DNA of 64,000 nucleotides from JBBQNR01 sp963774075 (GTDB taxonomy: Bacteria; Actinomycetota; Thermoleophilia; Solirubrobacterales; JBBDJG01): NCBI GenBank assembly GCA_963774075.1, contig CAVZDP010000009.1, positions 124,001 through 188,000 of the forward strand, given 5' to 3'. The notes under the pieces were generated by a model. That model saw nothing but the letters and a program-made list of their open reading frames with translations, did not search any database and had not been told where the DNA came from. The position numbers were made by a program, and so were the translations under genes. Shown here piece by piece: positions 9,618 through 17,643 of this stretch (position 1 is the stretch's first letter; each line of letters opens with the position of its first letter).

Positions 9618-10999
9618 GCCGGCTGCCGATTCGGGCTCGGATGACCGCGGTCTTCGCCCTGGCGATGACGCTGGTGATAGCTGCAGGAGCCCTTTTCGTC
9701 TACCTGCGCATGCAGGAGGATCTGAATGAAATTACCGAGAGCTCGCTCAGGTCGCGGTCGGACGACGTCGCGGCTGTCGTACAGCGCTCTGGCTCCGCTG
9801 GCGGCGAGAGGCGAGGACCTCGGCTGGTCGAGTCGGACGAGAGCTTCGCTCAGATACTGACCGCCCGCGGACGCTGGATCGAGGGGACGAGCGCGGTGCG
9901 CGAGCCGGCGATCCGGCCCGAGGAGGCTCGGCGTGCGGCTCGCTCCCCCCTCATGCTCGAGCGCACGATCCCCAGGGTCGAGGGGACCACGCGGCTGCTC
10001 GCGCGCCCGGTGCGGGCGCAGGGCCAAACCCTCGTCGTCGTCACGGGGGCCTCGCTCGAGGACCGTGACGACGCCCTCGCCGGCCTCCTTCGCTCTTTCC
10101 TCGTCTGGGGGCCGATCGCCGTGCTCCTGGCGTCAGGTATCGGCTATCTGCTGGTCACGGCCGCTTTCCGACCCGTGGAGGCGATGCGCCAGCAGGCCAG
10201 GCAAATCTCGCTGACGCGAGGTGGTGAGCGCCTGCCGCTCCCCGCGGCCCACGACGAGATCCACCGGCTCGGTGAGACCCTGAACGACATGCTCGCGCGG
10301 CTGGAGGGTTCGTTCGAGCGCGAGCGCCGGCTCGTGGCGGATGCCAGCCACGAGCTCCGGACTCCGCTGGCCGTCCTGAAGGCCGAGCTCGAGACCGCGA
10401 GTCGGAGCGGAGGCGAAGGCGCGGACGTGCACGAATCGATCGCCGTCGCGCTCGAGGAGACCGACCATCTCGCCCAGCTGGCGGAGGATCTCCTGCTGAT
10501 CGCCCGGACGGCCGACGGCCGCCTGCCGGTGCTGCGCGAGGAGGTCGAGGTTCGCGAGCTGCTCGAGCGCGCGCGGCAACGTTTCGCCGATCGGGCTCAC
10601 GGGCAACGGCGGGAGATCCGGATCGACGCGCCCGCCGGCCTGAAGGTTGCGGTCGATCAGCTGCGAGCTCGTCAGGCGCTCGGAAACCTGATCGACAACG
10701 CTTTGCGTCACGGCGCGGGGGAGGTGCTTCTAGCGGCTCGTCCGCATGACGGCATGCTCGAGATCGACGTCAGCGACGAAGGCCCGGGCTTCTCCGCCGA
10801 GCTCGCGCCGCGCGCGTTCGAGCGCTTCGCGCGGGGGGGAGGCACGCGGACGACGAGCGGAGCGGGACTTGGTCTCGCCATCGTGCGGGCGATCGCGGAA
10901 GCCCACGGCGGAACGGCGGCGATCGTCGACGCCTCCTCGAAGGGCGCCACGATGAGGTTGCGAATCCCCCTCATGCCCGGAATCGGCGCTGAGAACTAG
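9614..10999 (+). CDS. Membrane sensor histidine kinase (partner of 8937-9617)
   Basis: The frame opens well upstream, but homologous sequence starts at SRLPIRARM. The kinase of the second pair in this window starts MKLPIRARL, so I place the start at CTG 9614, overlapping the regulator stop; ATG 9641 is the first standard start and would give 452 residues. Order: a transmembrane helix near the N-terminus, a short extracytoplasmic sensor, a second membrane helix (VWGPIAVLLASGIGYLLV), HAMP, HisKA with phospho-His in DASHELRTP (codon 10349), then HATPase_c with NLIDNALRHG, DEGPGF and GAGLGLAIV. All key boxes are present. The 3' end overlaps the convergent kinase gene by 4 bp. Confidence 0.92.
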   Translation: MSRLPIRARMTAVFALAMTLVIAAGALFVYLRMQEDLNEITESSLRSRSDDVAAVVQRSGSAGGERRGPRLVESDESFAQILTARGRWIEGTSAVREPAIRPEEARRAARSPLMLERTIPRVEGTTRLLARPVRAQGQTLVVVTGASLEDRDDALAGLLRSFLVWGPIAVLLASGIGYLLVTAAFRPVEAMRQQARQISLTRGGERLPLPAAHDEIHRLGETLNDMLARLEGSFERERRLVADASHELRTPLAVLKAELETASRSGGEGADVHESIAVALEETDHLAQLAEDLLLIARTADGRLPVLREEVEVRELLERARQRFADRAHGQRREIRIDAPAGLKVAVDQLRARQALGNLIDNALRHGAGEVLLAARPHDGMLEIDVSDEGPGFSAELAPRAFERFARGGGTRTTSGAGLGLAIVRAIAEAHGGTAAIVDASSKGATMRLRIPLMPGIGAEN

Positions 11000-12417
11000 G
11001 CGAGCTGGGCCTGCGCGGGCCGTGATTCCTGCGGCGCGCGGGCGGGACGAAGTGCGAGGGAGAACGCGCTTCCTTTGCCCTCCTCGCTCTCGACCCAGAC
11101 GCGACCGCCGTGCGCGTTCGCGATCTCCTTGCAGATTGCCAGCCCGAGGCCGCTGCCGCCGCCCTCTCTCCCGCGGGCGAGATCGGCTCGGTAGAAGCGA
11201 TCGAACACGTGCTCGCGGGCTTCGGCCGGGATGCCGGGCCCGTCGTCCGTCACGGTGATTCCGACCTCGCTGTCGCGCGCCCACGAGGAAATGCTCACCT
11301 CGCCGCCGGGCCGGCAGTACTTGATCGCGTTCTCGATCAAATTTCGCAGCGCCTGCTGGAGGCGGTGCGGATCGGCCAGCGCATGGTAGGAGTCCGCCTC
11401 GACTTGGAGCCGCACGCCCTTCGAGTCGGCGAGCCACGTCAACGGCCGAGCGGCTGCCTCGATCGCCTCTCTCAAATCCACGCTCCTCGTGAGCAGCTCG
11501 AGCTTCCCCTCGTCAACGCGCGCGAGCGTGAGCAGGTTCTCGACTATGCGGGTCATCCTGTCCACTTCCTCACGGGTGCTTTCGAGCACCGCCCGCGCCT
11601 CGGAGGACAGATCGTCGCCGTGCAGGCTCACGTCGAGCTCGGAGCGCATGGCGGCGAGCGGAGAGCGCAGCTCGTGCGAGGCGTCAGCGACGAGGCGATG
11701 CTTCTCTGCGACCCCGCGCTCGAGACGGTCGAGCATTGCGTTGAGCGTCACGGCGAGCCGGCCGATCTCGTCCTCGGAGCGCGGTACCGCGATCCTCTCG
11801 TCCAGCCGGTCGATGCCGATCTCCTTCGCCTTGGAGGTCATCCGCTCCACCGGCAGCAGAGCCTTCCGCGCGAGCCACCAGCCGCCGAGCGCAGTGACCG
11901 CGAGGGCCGCCGGCCCCGCCAGCAACAGCAGCACGAGCACCCTGTTCACCGACTCGTCGACTTCCTTCAAAGAATCGGCGACGACGAGGACTCGGGGCCG
12001 GCCAAACCGCTTCACCGGCGTTGCGATCGCCCGGAAGCGCTCGCCGTCGGGTCCGAGCTTCACCGTGAGGAGTCGTTGCTCCCCGGCGAGCGCACCCGCT
12101 CGTGCCGAGGCAGGGACGATTGGTCGGTGGGAAACCGGCTCGCCGTAGGCCATCAGCACGCGGCCGCCGGGGTTGAGCACCTGAGCGGCTGAGCCACGGC
12201 GCGAGAGCACCGTGCGGCTGACGTCGCGGAAGTCCTCGGCTCCCTCGAGCGAGTAACCGCGCCCGATCTGAAACGAGCTCGCGACGACCTCGCGCTCGAT
12301 CGTCTGCTCGAGGTCAGCCCTCAGCCGGAGCACGAGGAAGGCGCCGAGAGCCACGATCACGGCAGCGAGGAGCACGACGTACAACGCGGTGAGCCGGGCT
12401 CGAATCGGAAGCTTCAT
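10996..12417 (-). CDS. Membrane sensor histidine kinase (partner of 12414-13085)
   Basis: 473 residues from ATG at 12417. Membrane helix at about 9-31, extracytoplasmic sensor about 32-158, second helix about 159-182, HAMP, HisKA with His248 in DASHELRSP, HATPase_c with NLIENAIKY, DDGPGIP and GSGLGLAICKEI. The start codon overlaps the stop of the upstream regulator in an ATGA arrangement, indicating translational coupling. Its N-terminus and domain order closely resemble the kinase on the other strand, so the two systems are probably paralogous. The sensed signal is unknown. Confidence 0.93.
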   Translation of the reverse strand: MKLPIRARLTALYVVLLAAVIVALGAFLVLRLRADLEQTIEREVVASSFQIGRGYSLEGAEDFRDVSRTVLSRRGSAAQVLNPGGRVLMAYGEPVSHRPIVPASARAGALAGEQRLLTVKLGPDGERFRAIATPVKRFGRPRVLVVADSLKEVDESVNRVLVLLLLAGPAALAVTALGGWWLARKALLPVERMTSKAKEIGIDRLDERIAVPRSEDEIGRLAVTLNAMLDRLERGVAEKHRLVADASHELRSPLAAMRSELDVSLHGDDLSSEARAVLESTREEVDRMTRIVENLLTLARVDEGKLELLTRSVDLREAIEAAARPLTWLADSKGVRLQVEADSYHALADPHRLQQALRNLIENAIKYCRPGGEVSISSWARDSEVGITVTDDGPGIPAEAREHVFDRFYRADLARGREGGGSGLGLAICKEIANAHGGRVWVESEEGKGSAFSLALRPARAPQESRPAQAQLA

Positions 12418-13085
12418 TGCGTCTCCAGCATGAAGCCCACGCCGCGAACGGTGCGGATCAGCCGGCGGCGTGAGCGCCCCTCGAGCTTCTTGCGCAGGTA
12501 GCCGACGTAGACGTCGACGACGTTCGTCGAGTTGTCGTCGCTCTCCTCCCAGACGTGCTCTAGGAGCTGCGCCCTCGAGACGACCTCACCGGCGTGCAGT
12601 GCCAGGAAGTGGAGCAGTGCGAACTCGCGCGCCGTGAGCTCGATCTGGCGGCCCGCCCGCGTCACGAGCAGCGTCGCCGGATCGACGCTCAGGTCCCCGA
12701 CCTCTATCACCTGCGGTCGCTCGGGCGGCCGGCGGCGGATGAGGGCCCGAAGGCGGGCGAGCAGCTCGCCGAAGTCGAACGGCTTGACCAGGTAGTCGTC
12801 GGCGCCGGCGTCGAGTCCGCGGATGCGGTCCTTCACGTGATCGCGGGCCGTGAGCATGAGCACCGGCATCCAGCGCTCCCTGCGCCGCAGGGTCTCGCAG
12901 ACCGTGAAGCCGTCCGGCCCCGGGAGCATCACGTCCAGCACCACGGCGTCGTAGTCGTCGGCGCTTGCCAGCGACAGCGCCTCGTCGCCGGTTTGAGCGA
13001 CGTCGACCTCGTATCCCTCCCGCAGGAGCCCGCGCTCGAGGGCTCTCGCCATCTTGGCGTCGTCCTCGACGAGCAGCACCTGCAT
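12414..13085 (-). CDS. OmpR/PhoB-family response regulator
   Basis: 223 residues from ATG 13085 (MQVLLVEDD). The frame also allows ATG 13130, which would add 15 residues that do not fit the family, so I prefer the internal start; neither has a strong ribosome site. The receiver has Asp51 in VVLDVMLPG, Thr79 in MLTA and Lys101 in YLVKPF. The C-terminal winged helix contains TAREFALLHFLALH and ends GVGFMLETQ. It is first in a two-gene operon with the kinase at 10996-12417. The 101 bp between it and the upstream propeller gene show no clear terminator. Confidence 0.94.
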   Translation of the reverse strand: MQVLLVEDDAKMARALERGLLREGYEVDVAQTGDEALSLASADDYDAVVLDVMLPGPDGFTVCETLRRRERWMPVLMLTARDHVKDRIRGLDAGADDYLVKPFDFGELLARLRALIRRRPPERPQVIEVGDLSVDPATLLVTRAGRQIELTAREFALLHFLALHAGEVVSRAQLLEHVWEESDDNSTNVVDVYVGYLRKKLEGRSRRRLIRTVRGVGFMLETQ

Positions 13086-13231
13086 CGGGGGTTCTTCGAT
13101 GCCGGTCAGTTCCTGGGGGGGGTCAACCATCTCGTTCGTCCGCTTCCGCGGTCACAGGCCAAGAGATGCTAAGGCCGTTGCTGGTGATTGCGGCGGCCAT
13201 GAAAGCCGCCGTGCAGCAGGTCTCTGCCGAC

Positions 13232-14455
13232 CTACCTCCTCTTCTTTCCCCTCTTCGCCTTCACGATCACTGTCTTGCTCGTCCGAACGCCTGCCTTCGG
13301 CTTGGTCGAAGTGACCCTGCCCTTGCCGCGGATCTTGAACTTGCAGCGTGCCTTGCGCAGCTTCTTCCTCGCCTTGGCCACGCTCAGCCTCTTGACCTTC
13401 GGCACCTTGCATTTCTTCTTTGTCGTGGTACCCGGTGGGGGCGGAGGGGGAGGCGGTGGCGGCGGCGGTGTGCCACCGGGCGTGGCGGTGACGATCCGGC
13501 CGACCCTGTTGGCGGCGAGCATCGTGAACCACAGCGCCCCATCGGGTCCCTCCGTGATGTCCGAGGGCTCGCTGGTCGGGGTCGAGAGCGGGAACTCGAT
13601 GAAGCTGCCGCCGGTCGTCATGCGCCCGATCTTGTGCGCGAAGGACTCGGTGAACCAGAGCGCCCCATCGCGCCCGGTCGCAATAGCAGATGGGCCGTCT
13701 CCGGCCGGAAACTCGGTCACGACGCCGGTGGTCGTGATCCGCCCGATGCGGTCGCCCACGAACTCGGTGAACCAAAGCCCTCCCGGGCCGTTGATGATGC
13801 CCGAAGGCTCGGAGCCTCCGGTGACAGCGATCTCCGGGGTGGTCGCTCCGTCGGTCGTGATCTTGCCGATCTGATCGGCGTTCTGCTCGGTGTACCAGAG
13901 CCGGCCGTCGGGGCCGGTTGCGATGTCGCTGGGGCCCGAAAGCGGGGTGGGCGTGTCGAAGTGCGTGAGGCCGGTGCCGTTGGTGTTGATGCGCCCGATC
14001 TTGTGCACACCGGATTCGGTGAACCAGATCCTTCCGTCGGGGCCCGCCTCGATGCCGTCCGGGAAGCTGCCCGCCGGCAGCGAGAACTCCTGGAACACAC
14101 CGCCGGTCGTTACGGCGGCGACCTTGTGGGCGTTGAACTCGGTGAACCAGAGCCTCCCGTCGGACCCCAGGACGATCTGGTCGGGAAGACTGGCAGCCGT
14201 TGGGATCGGAAACTCGTTGGTGACCACGCCGGCGGTCGTCATACGGCCGATCGTGTTCGTGCCCTCCTGGGTGAACCAGAGCGCGCCGTCCGGCCCGGTG
14301 GTGATGGCGCCCGGCCTGCTGTTGGGTGTGGGGATCGGAAACTCGTCGATCGCGGCGGCCGTCGCCGGCAGCGCCAGCGCGGCTGCGAGCACGATCCATC
14401 CTCCGGCCAGGAAGGCGCGCAGCCTCCCCGTAAAGCTCCCCATGACGCCAGCCAT
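13232..14455 (-). CDS. Secreted Vgb-like (streptogramin lyase-type) seven-blade propeller with basic PASTA-like tail
   Basis: 407 residues from ATG 14455, preceded by GGAGGG at 5-base spacing. A signal peptide covers about 1-35 (ends ATAAA). Seven repeats of the form GPDGALWFTE...IGRITT follow, matching the virginiamycin B lyase/NHL propeller. A proline-rich linker with GTPPPPP leads to a basic C-terminal segment of about 60 residues (CKVPKVKRLSVAKARKKLR) that resembles a PASTA repeat and has two Cys. Many proteins with this fold are not antibiotic lyases, and I could not verify the Vgb catalytic residues, so lyase activity is only a possibility. An overlapping frame (13152-14459) is a shadow. 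Confidence 0.82.
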   Translation of the reverse strand: MAGVMGSFTGRLRAFLAGGWIVLAAALALPATAAAIDEFPIPTPNSRPGAITTGPDGALWFTQEGTNTIGRMTTAGVVTNEFPIPTAASLPDQIVLGSDGRLWFTEFNAHKVAAVTTGGVFQEFSLPAGSFPDGIEAGPDGRIWFTESGVHKIGRINTNGTGLTHFDTPTPLSGPSDIATGPDGRLWYTEQNADQIGKITTDGATTPEIAVTGGSEPSGIINGPGGLWFTEFVGDRIGRITTTGVVTEFPAGDGPSAIATGRDGALWFTESFAHKIGRMTTGGSFIEFPLSTPTSEPSDITEGPDGALWFTMLAANRVGRIVTATPGGTPPPPPPPPPPPPGTTTKKKCKVPKVKRLSVAKARKKLRKARCKFKIRGKGRVTSTKPKAGVRTSKTVIVKAKRGKKRR

Positions 14456-14569
14456 CCATACCCTCCGTGGTCGCGTACCCCAGGCCCTTCAGGCCCCAGT
14501 CCTGCGTTTCAACCCTAGTCCCGCCTAAAGCGAAAAGTCAAGCGGGATGTGATTCCCGCGAGCCGGCTC

Positions 14570-15490
14570 TCATGAGCCAACCGGCTGGATCCGATCGAGC
14601 AGCTTCTGGTTCTGCGCGCGGAAGGTCTCTTCGTACTGCGGCCGGATGGCCTGGTCGACGGGCGTGATGTGCTTCTTCTCGCACGCCAGGTCGGCATTGG
14701 CGATCTTGACCTCGTCGCTTTGCAGCTCCTGGAGCGCAGCCTTGTCGTAGCTCGCTCCGGCAACGGGAGTCGTCGTGGAGCCCACCCTGACGCCGGGGCC
14801 GATGATCGCCTCGAAGCGCTTCAGGATCTCGCCGTCGATCTCGTCCGGCTCCTCGTGACGGTAACCCTGCTCCGCCATGCAAGCTGACCACTTCTCGGTT
14901 GCCTGCACCATCCGCTGGTCCTCGGCGATGCGCTCGTCGAGCTCGTCCAGCTTTCCCTTCAGGGTCGTGAGCAGGGCGGCGCCTCCGAACGCCGACTCGG
15001 TCGCCTGCTTGGTGCAGCCGCCGAGGTCCGCGATGGAGTCGTTGTCAACTGCCTCGGCGAAGGTGAGGCCCACCGTCTCTCCGTAGAGCGCGCGGTCGTA
15101 TGCGGCCCGGTCGGCCGGCGAGAGGCTCTTGCGCACCGCGTCGTTGGGGTCGGACTGCTGGCCGCCACGCCCGAACAGCGTGCTGATGCCGTAGCCGAAC
15201 TGCTTCAGGAACTCCTCGTCGCTCATGCGCGACTTCCCGGTCAGCGCGGCGCGTTGAGCCAGCGGGTCGACGGGCGTGTAGTCGAACCCCTGCCCCTTCA
15301 TGCAGTCGCGGATGACACCCTCGACGCGCGTCTGGCGCTCGACGATTCCCTCCTGGCTGAAGCCAAGCTGCTCCTCGAGCTCCTTCGGAGGCTCGGTGGT
15401 CTTCTTGTCGCTGCTGCAGCCGGCGACGAGGATCGCCGCGATCGCAGCCAGCAGCGCCAGGAACAGAAGCCGGTGACGCGCCAGGTTCAT
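14570..15490 (-). CDS. Lipoprotein of unknown function
   Basis: 306 residues from ATG 15490, preceded by AAAGGAAA. The signal peptide ends in a lipobox LVAGC with Cys25 as the expected lipidated residue. The mature part is mainly helical and acidic, with several Cys (CMKGQGF, GGCTKQ, WSACMAEQGY, ACEKKH). The CM..QG motifs recall small lipoproteins common in actinobacteria, but I cannot name a family. It lies 79 bp downstream of the ABC permease on the same strand and could be the last gene of that export operon. Confidence 0.8.
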   Translation of the reverse strand: MNLARHRLLFLALLAAIAAILVAGCSSDKKTTEPPKELEEQLGFSQEGIVERQTRVEGVIRDCMKGQGFDYTPVDPLAQRAALTGKSRMSDEEFLKQFGYGISTLFGRGGQQSDPNDAVRKSLSPADRAAYDRALYGETVGLTFAEAVDNDSIADLGGCTKQATESAFGGAALLTTLKGKLDELDERIAEDQRMVQATEKWSACMAEQGYRHEEPDEIDGEILKRFEAIIGPGVRVGSTTTPVAGASYDKAALQELQSDEVKIANADLACEKKHITPVDQAIRPQYEETFRAQNQKLLDRIQPVGS

Positions 15491-15569
15491 CGAGTGTTTC
15501 CTTTCTCTGGGATGGTCCCTTTCCCTGTCGTCACTGCTGCGTAAAGCTTTAGATCCGTCGTGTCCGTGC

Positions 15570-16883
15570 CTACGTGCCCGCTCGCAGCGCCTCCACGGGC
15601 TCCATCCTCGCCGCGCGCAGCGACGGGTACAGTCCGGACAGCAGCCCGATCAGACCGCCGACGAGCGGCGCCAGCAGCGGGATCATCGGGTCGAGCACGG
15701 GTGTCCACGTGCGGCTCGCCGATACGGCGACGACCACGATCGTGCCCAAGCTCGTCCCCACAATGCCTCCCAGCAATCCCATCACCGCGCTCTCGACCAG
15801 GAACTGCGCCGCGATGTGCCGGCGCGCTGCCCCGAGTGCCCGCCGCAGGCCGATCTCGCCGACCCGCTCGAGCACCGACACGAGGGTGACGTTCGCGATG
15901 CCGAGGGCGCCCACCAGCAGGGAGACCCCGCCGAGCAGCAGGAAGAGGGCGTTGAGGTCGTTCTTGACCCCGGCGCGCAGCGTCTCCGGATCGGGCGGAG
16001 CCGCGACTCGGACGAGCTGGGGCGCGGTCGGGCTCAAAGCTTCGGGCACCTGCTTGACGACGAGGTCGACGGCGCCTATGTCGGTCTCCACCTGCACGGA
16101 GCCGGGCGCGGCAAGACCGAACTCGTGCCGTGCCGTCCCGTTCGGAATGGTGATCGAGCCCAGAAGGGAAGGTTGTCGCCCGACGCTGCCGAGCAGGCCG
16201 ATCACCTGGTAGAGGCGGTCGCCGATATAGATCGCCGGCTGCTGGTCCAGGTTCGTGATCCCGAGCCGGCGTGCGGCGTTCACGCCGAGTACGACTGCAC
16301 GGTCACCGCGTCTGGAATGTCCCTCGTCCGGGAGCCGTCCCGCGACGAGCTTCGCTCGCACGGCGCGCCAGAGCCCGGGCGACGCGGCCCTGACCGGAAG
16401 CTGCACGTCGGTCTGCCCGAGCGGGTCGTTGATCGGGACCGAGCGCACGAGCTCTCCGCGCACGTCCACCTCGGAGAGCGTTCCCGCCGCCGCCACTCCG
16501 TTCAGCCTGCTCAGGCGGGCCTCGGCATCCCAGGGGAGGATCTGAGCGTTCGAGCTCTGCCTCGAGACCGGAACGGGCGTTACCACCACGTCCGTCGCGG
16601 CAACTTCGCTGAATCGCCCCACGATCTGACTGCCGGCGGTCTTGGACAGCCCCATCGTCGCAACGAGCGCGGCGACCCCGACGACCGTGCCGAGCACGGT
16701 CAGCGCGACGCGAGCCGGGCGGGCGAGAAGGCCCGCGGCCGCCTCGGCGAATAGGTCGCGAGCGGGTATCGTCGGCTGCGGCACGCTGGGGTGGCGGTCG
16801 ACGCGGCGAGACGATCCCGGAGCGAGCCCGCGCAGTCTCTCGAGCCCCTTCCCGGCGACTCGGCCGAGCGATCGAAGCTTCAC
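15570..16883 (-). CDS. MacB/FtsX-type ABC transporter permease
   Basis: 437 residues from GTG 16883. One N-terminal membrane helix (ARVALTVLGTVVGVAALVATMGL) is followed by a large MacB-PCD-like extracytoplasmic domain (about 75-290). Three C-terminal helices carry the FtsX-family signature (IGLRRALGAARRHIAAQFLVES), and the protein ends in the typical P.EALR motif. The start overlaps the ATPase stop as GTGA, so translation is coupled. With the adaptor and ATPase it should form a tripartite MacAB-like exporter or mechanotransmission complex. The substrate is not visible. The first 38 residues are an arginine-rich cytoplasmic extension. Confidence 0.9.
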   Translation of the reverse strand: MKLRSLGRVAGKGLERLRGLAPGSSRRVDRHPSVPQPTIPARDLFAEAAAGLLARPARVALTVLGTVVGVAALVATMGLSKTAGSQIVGRFSEVAATDVVVTPVPVSRQSSNAQILPWDAEARLSRLNGVAAAGTLSEVDVRGELVRSVPINDPLGQTDVQLPVRAASPGLWRAVRAKLVAGRLPDEGHSRRGDRAVVLGVNAARRLGITNLDQQPAIYIGDRLYQVIGLLGSVGRQPSLLGSITIPNGTARHEFGLAAPGSVQVETDIGAVDLVVKQVPEALSPTAPQLVRVAAPPDPETLRAGVKNDLNALFLLLGGVSLLVGALGIANVTLVSVLERVGEIGLRRALGAARRHIAAQFLVESAVMGLLGGIVGTSLGTIVVVAVSASRTWTPVLDPMIPLLAPLVGGLIGLLSGLYPSLRAARMEPVEALRAGT

Positions 16884-17635
16884 CTGGTCACCTCGTTCAG
16901 GCGTCCGTCGACCATCCGCACGATGCGCTTCGCGCGCTCGGCGACGTCCTCCTCGTGGGTCACCACGACGAACGTCAGCCCCTGGAGCGAGAGCTCGTCA
17001 AAGAGGGCGAGGAGAGACTCGGTGTTGGCGGAGTCGAGGTTGCCGGTCGGCTCGTCGCACAGCAAGAGGCTCGGCGATCCGAGCAGGGCCCGAGCGATCG
17101 CCACGCGCTGTTGCTCTCCGCCCGAGAGCTTTGTCGGCATGCTGTCGCGCCGGTGCGTCATCCGGACCTGCTCGAGCGCGGCCAGCGCGCGCTGCTCCCT
17201 GCCGGCCCGCTCGCCTCCTCCGTAGACCTCGGAGAGCATCACGTTCTCGAGGGCGGTGCGATGGCCGAGCAGGTGGAAGCTCTGGAAGACGAAGCCGATG
17301 CTCTTGCCGCGCATCGCGGTCCGCTGGCCGTCGTCGAGCTGTGCCACGTCGATTCCACCGATGAGGTAGGAGCCGGCCGTGGGCCGGTCGAGGCAGCCAA
17401 GGACGTTCAGCAGCGTCGACTTTCCCGACCCCGAGGGGCCGACGATCGCAACCCAATCGCCGCGATGGATCGTGAGATCGACCTCGCGCAGAGCCTGGAC
17501 GGGCGGATCGCTGCCGTAGGTGCGGCTGATGCCACGCAGCTCCACGACGGGGTGAGCGCCGTTGAGGCTCGACCAGTCATCGGTCGGCGTTGCGGCCGAG
17601 AGCGTTACAGGCTCGGGGGCAGGCTCAGACTTCAT
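16880..17635 (-). CDS. MacB/LolD-type ABC transporter ATP-binding protein
   Basis: 251 residues. Walker A GPSGSGKS at 66-73, Q-loop Gln118, signature LSGGEQQ at 170-176, Walker B LLLCDEP with Glu195, switch His227. The about 30-residue N-terminal extension before the fold is low complexity. The gene starts 8 bp after the adaptor stop and its own stop overlaps the permease start. The short A-loop and domain layout match the LolD/MacB subgroup that partners FtsX-type permeases. Confidence 0.95.
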   Translation of the reverse strand: MKSEPAPEPVTLSAATPTDDWSSLNGAHPVVELRGISRTYGSDPPVQALREVDLTIHRGDWVAIVGPSGSGKSTLLNVLGCLDRPTAGSYLIGGIDVAQLDDGQRTAMRGKSIGFVFQSFHLLGHRTALENVMLSEVYGGGERAGREQRALAALEQVRMTHRRDSMPTKLSGGEQQRVAIARALLGSPSLLLCDEPTGNLDSANTESLLALFDELSLQGLTFVVVTHEEDVAERAKRIVRMVDGRLNEVTR

Positions 17636-17643
17636 TGGGTCGG

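Noticed and set aside
13152..14459. 435-residue minus-strand frame overlapping the propeller gene
   Set aside because: Shadow frame rich in Arg/His; the overlapping frame has a signal peptide, ribosome site and seven propeller repeats.
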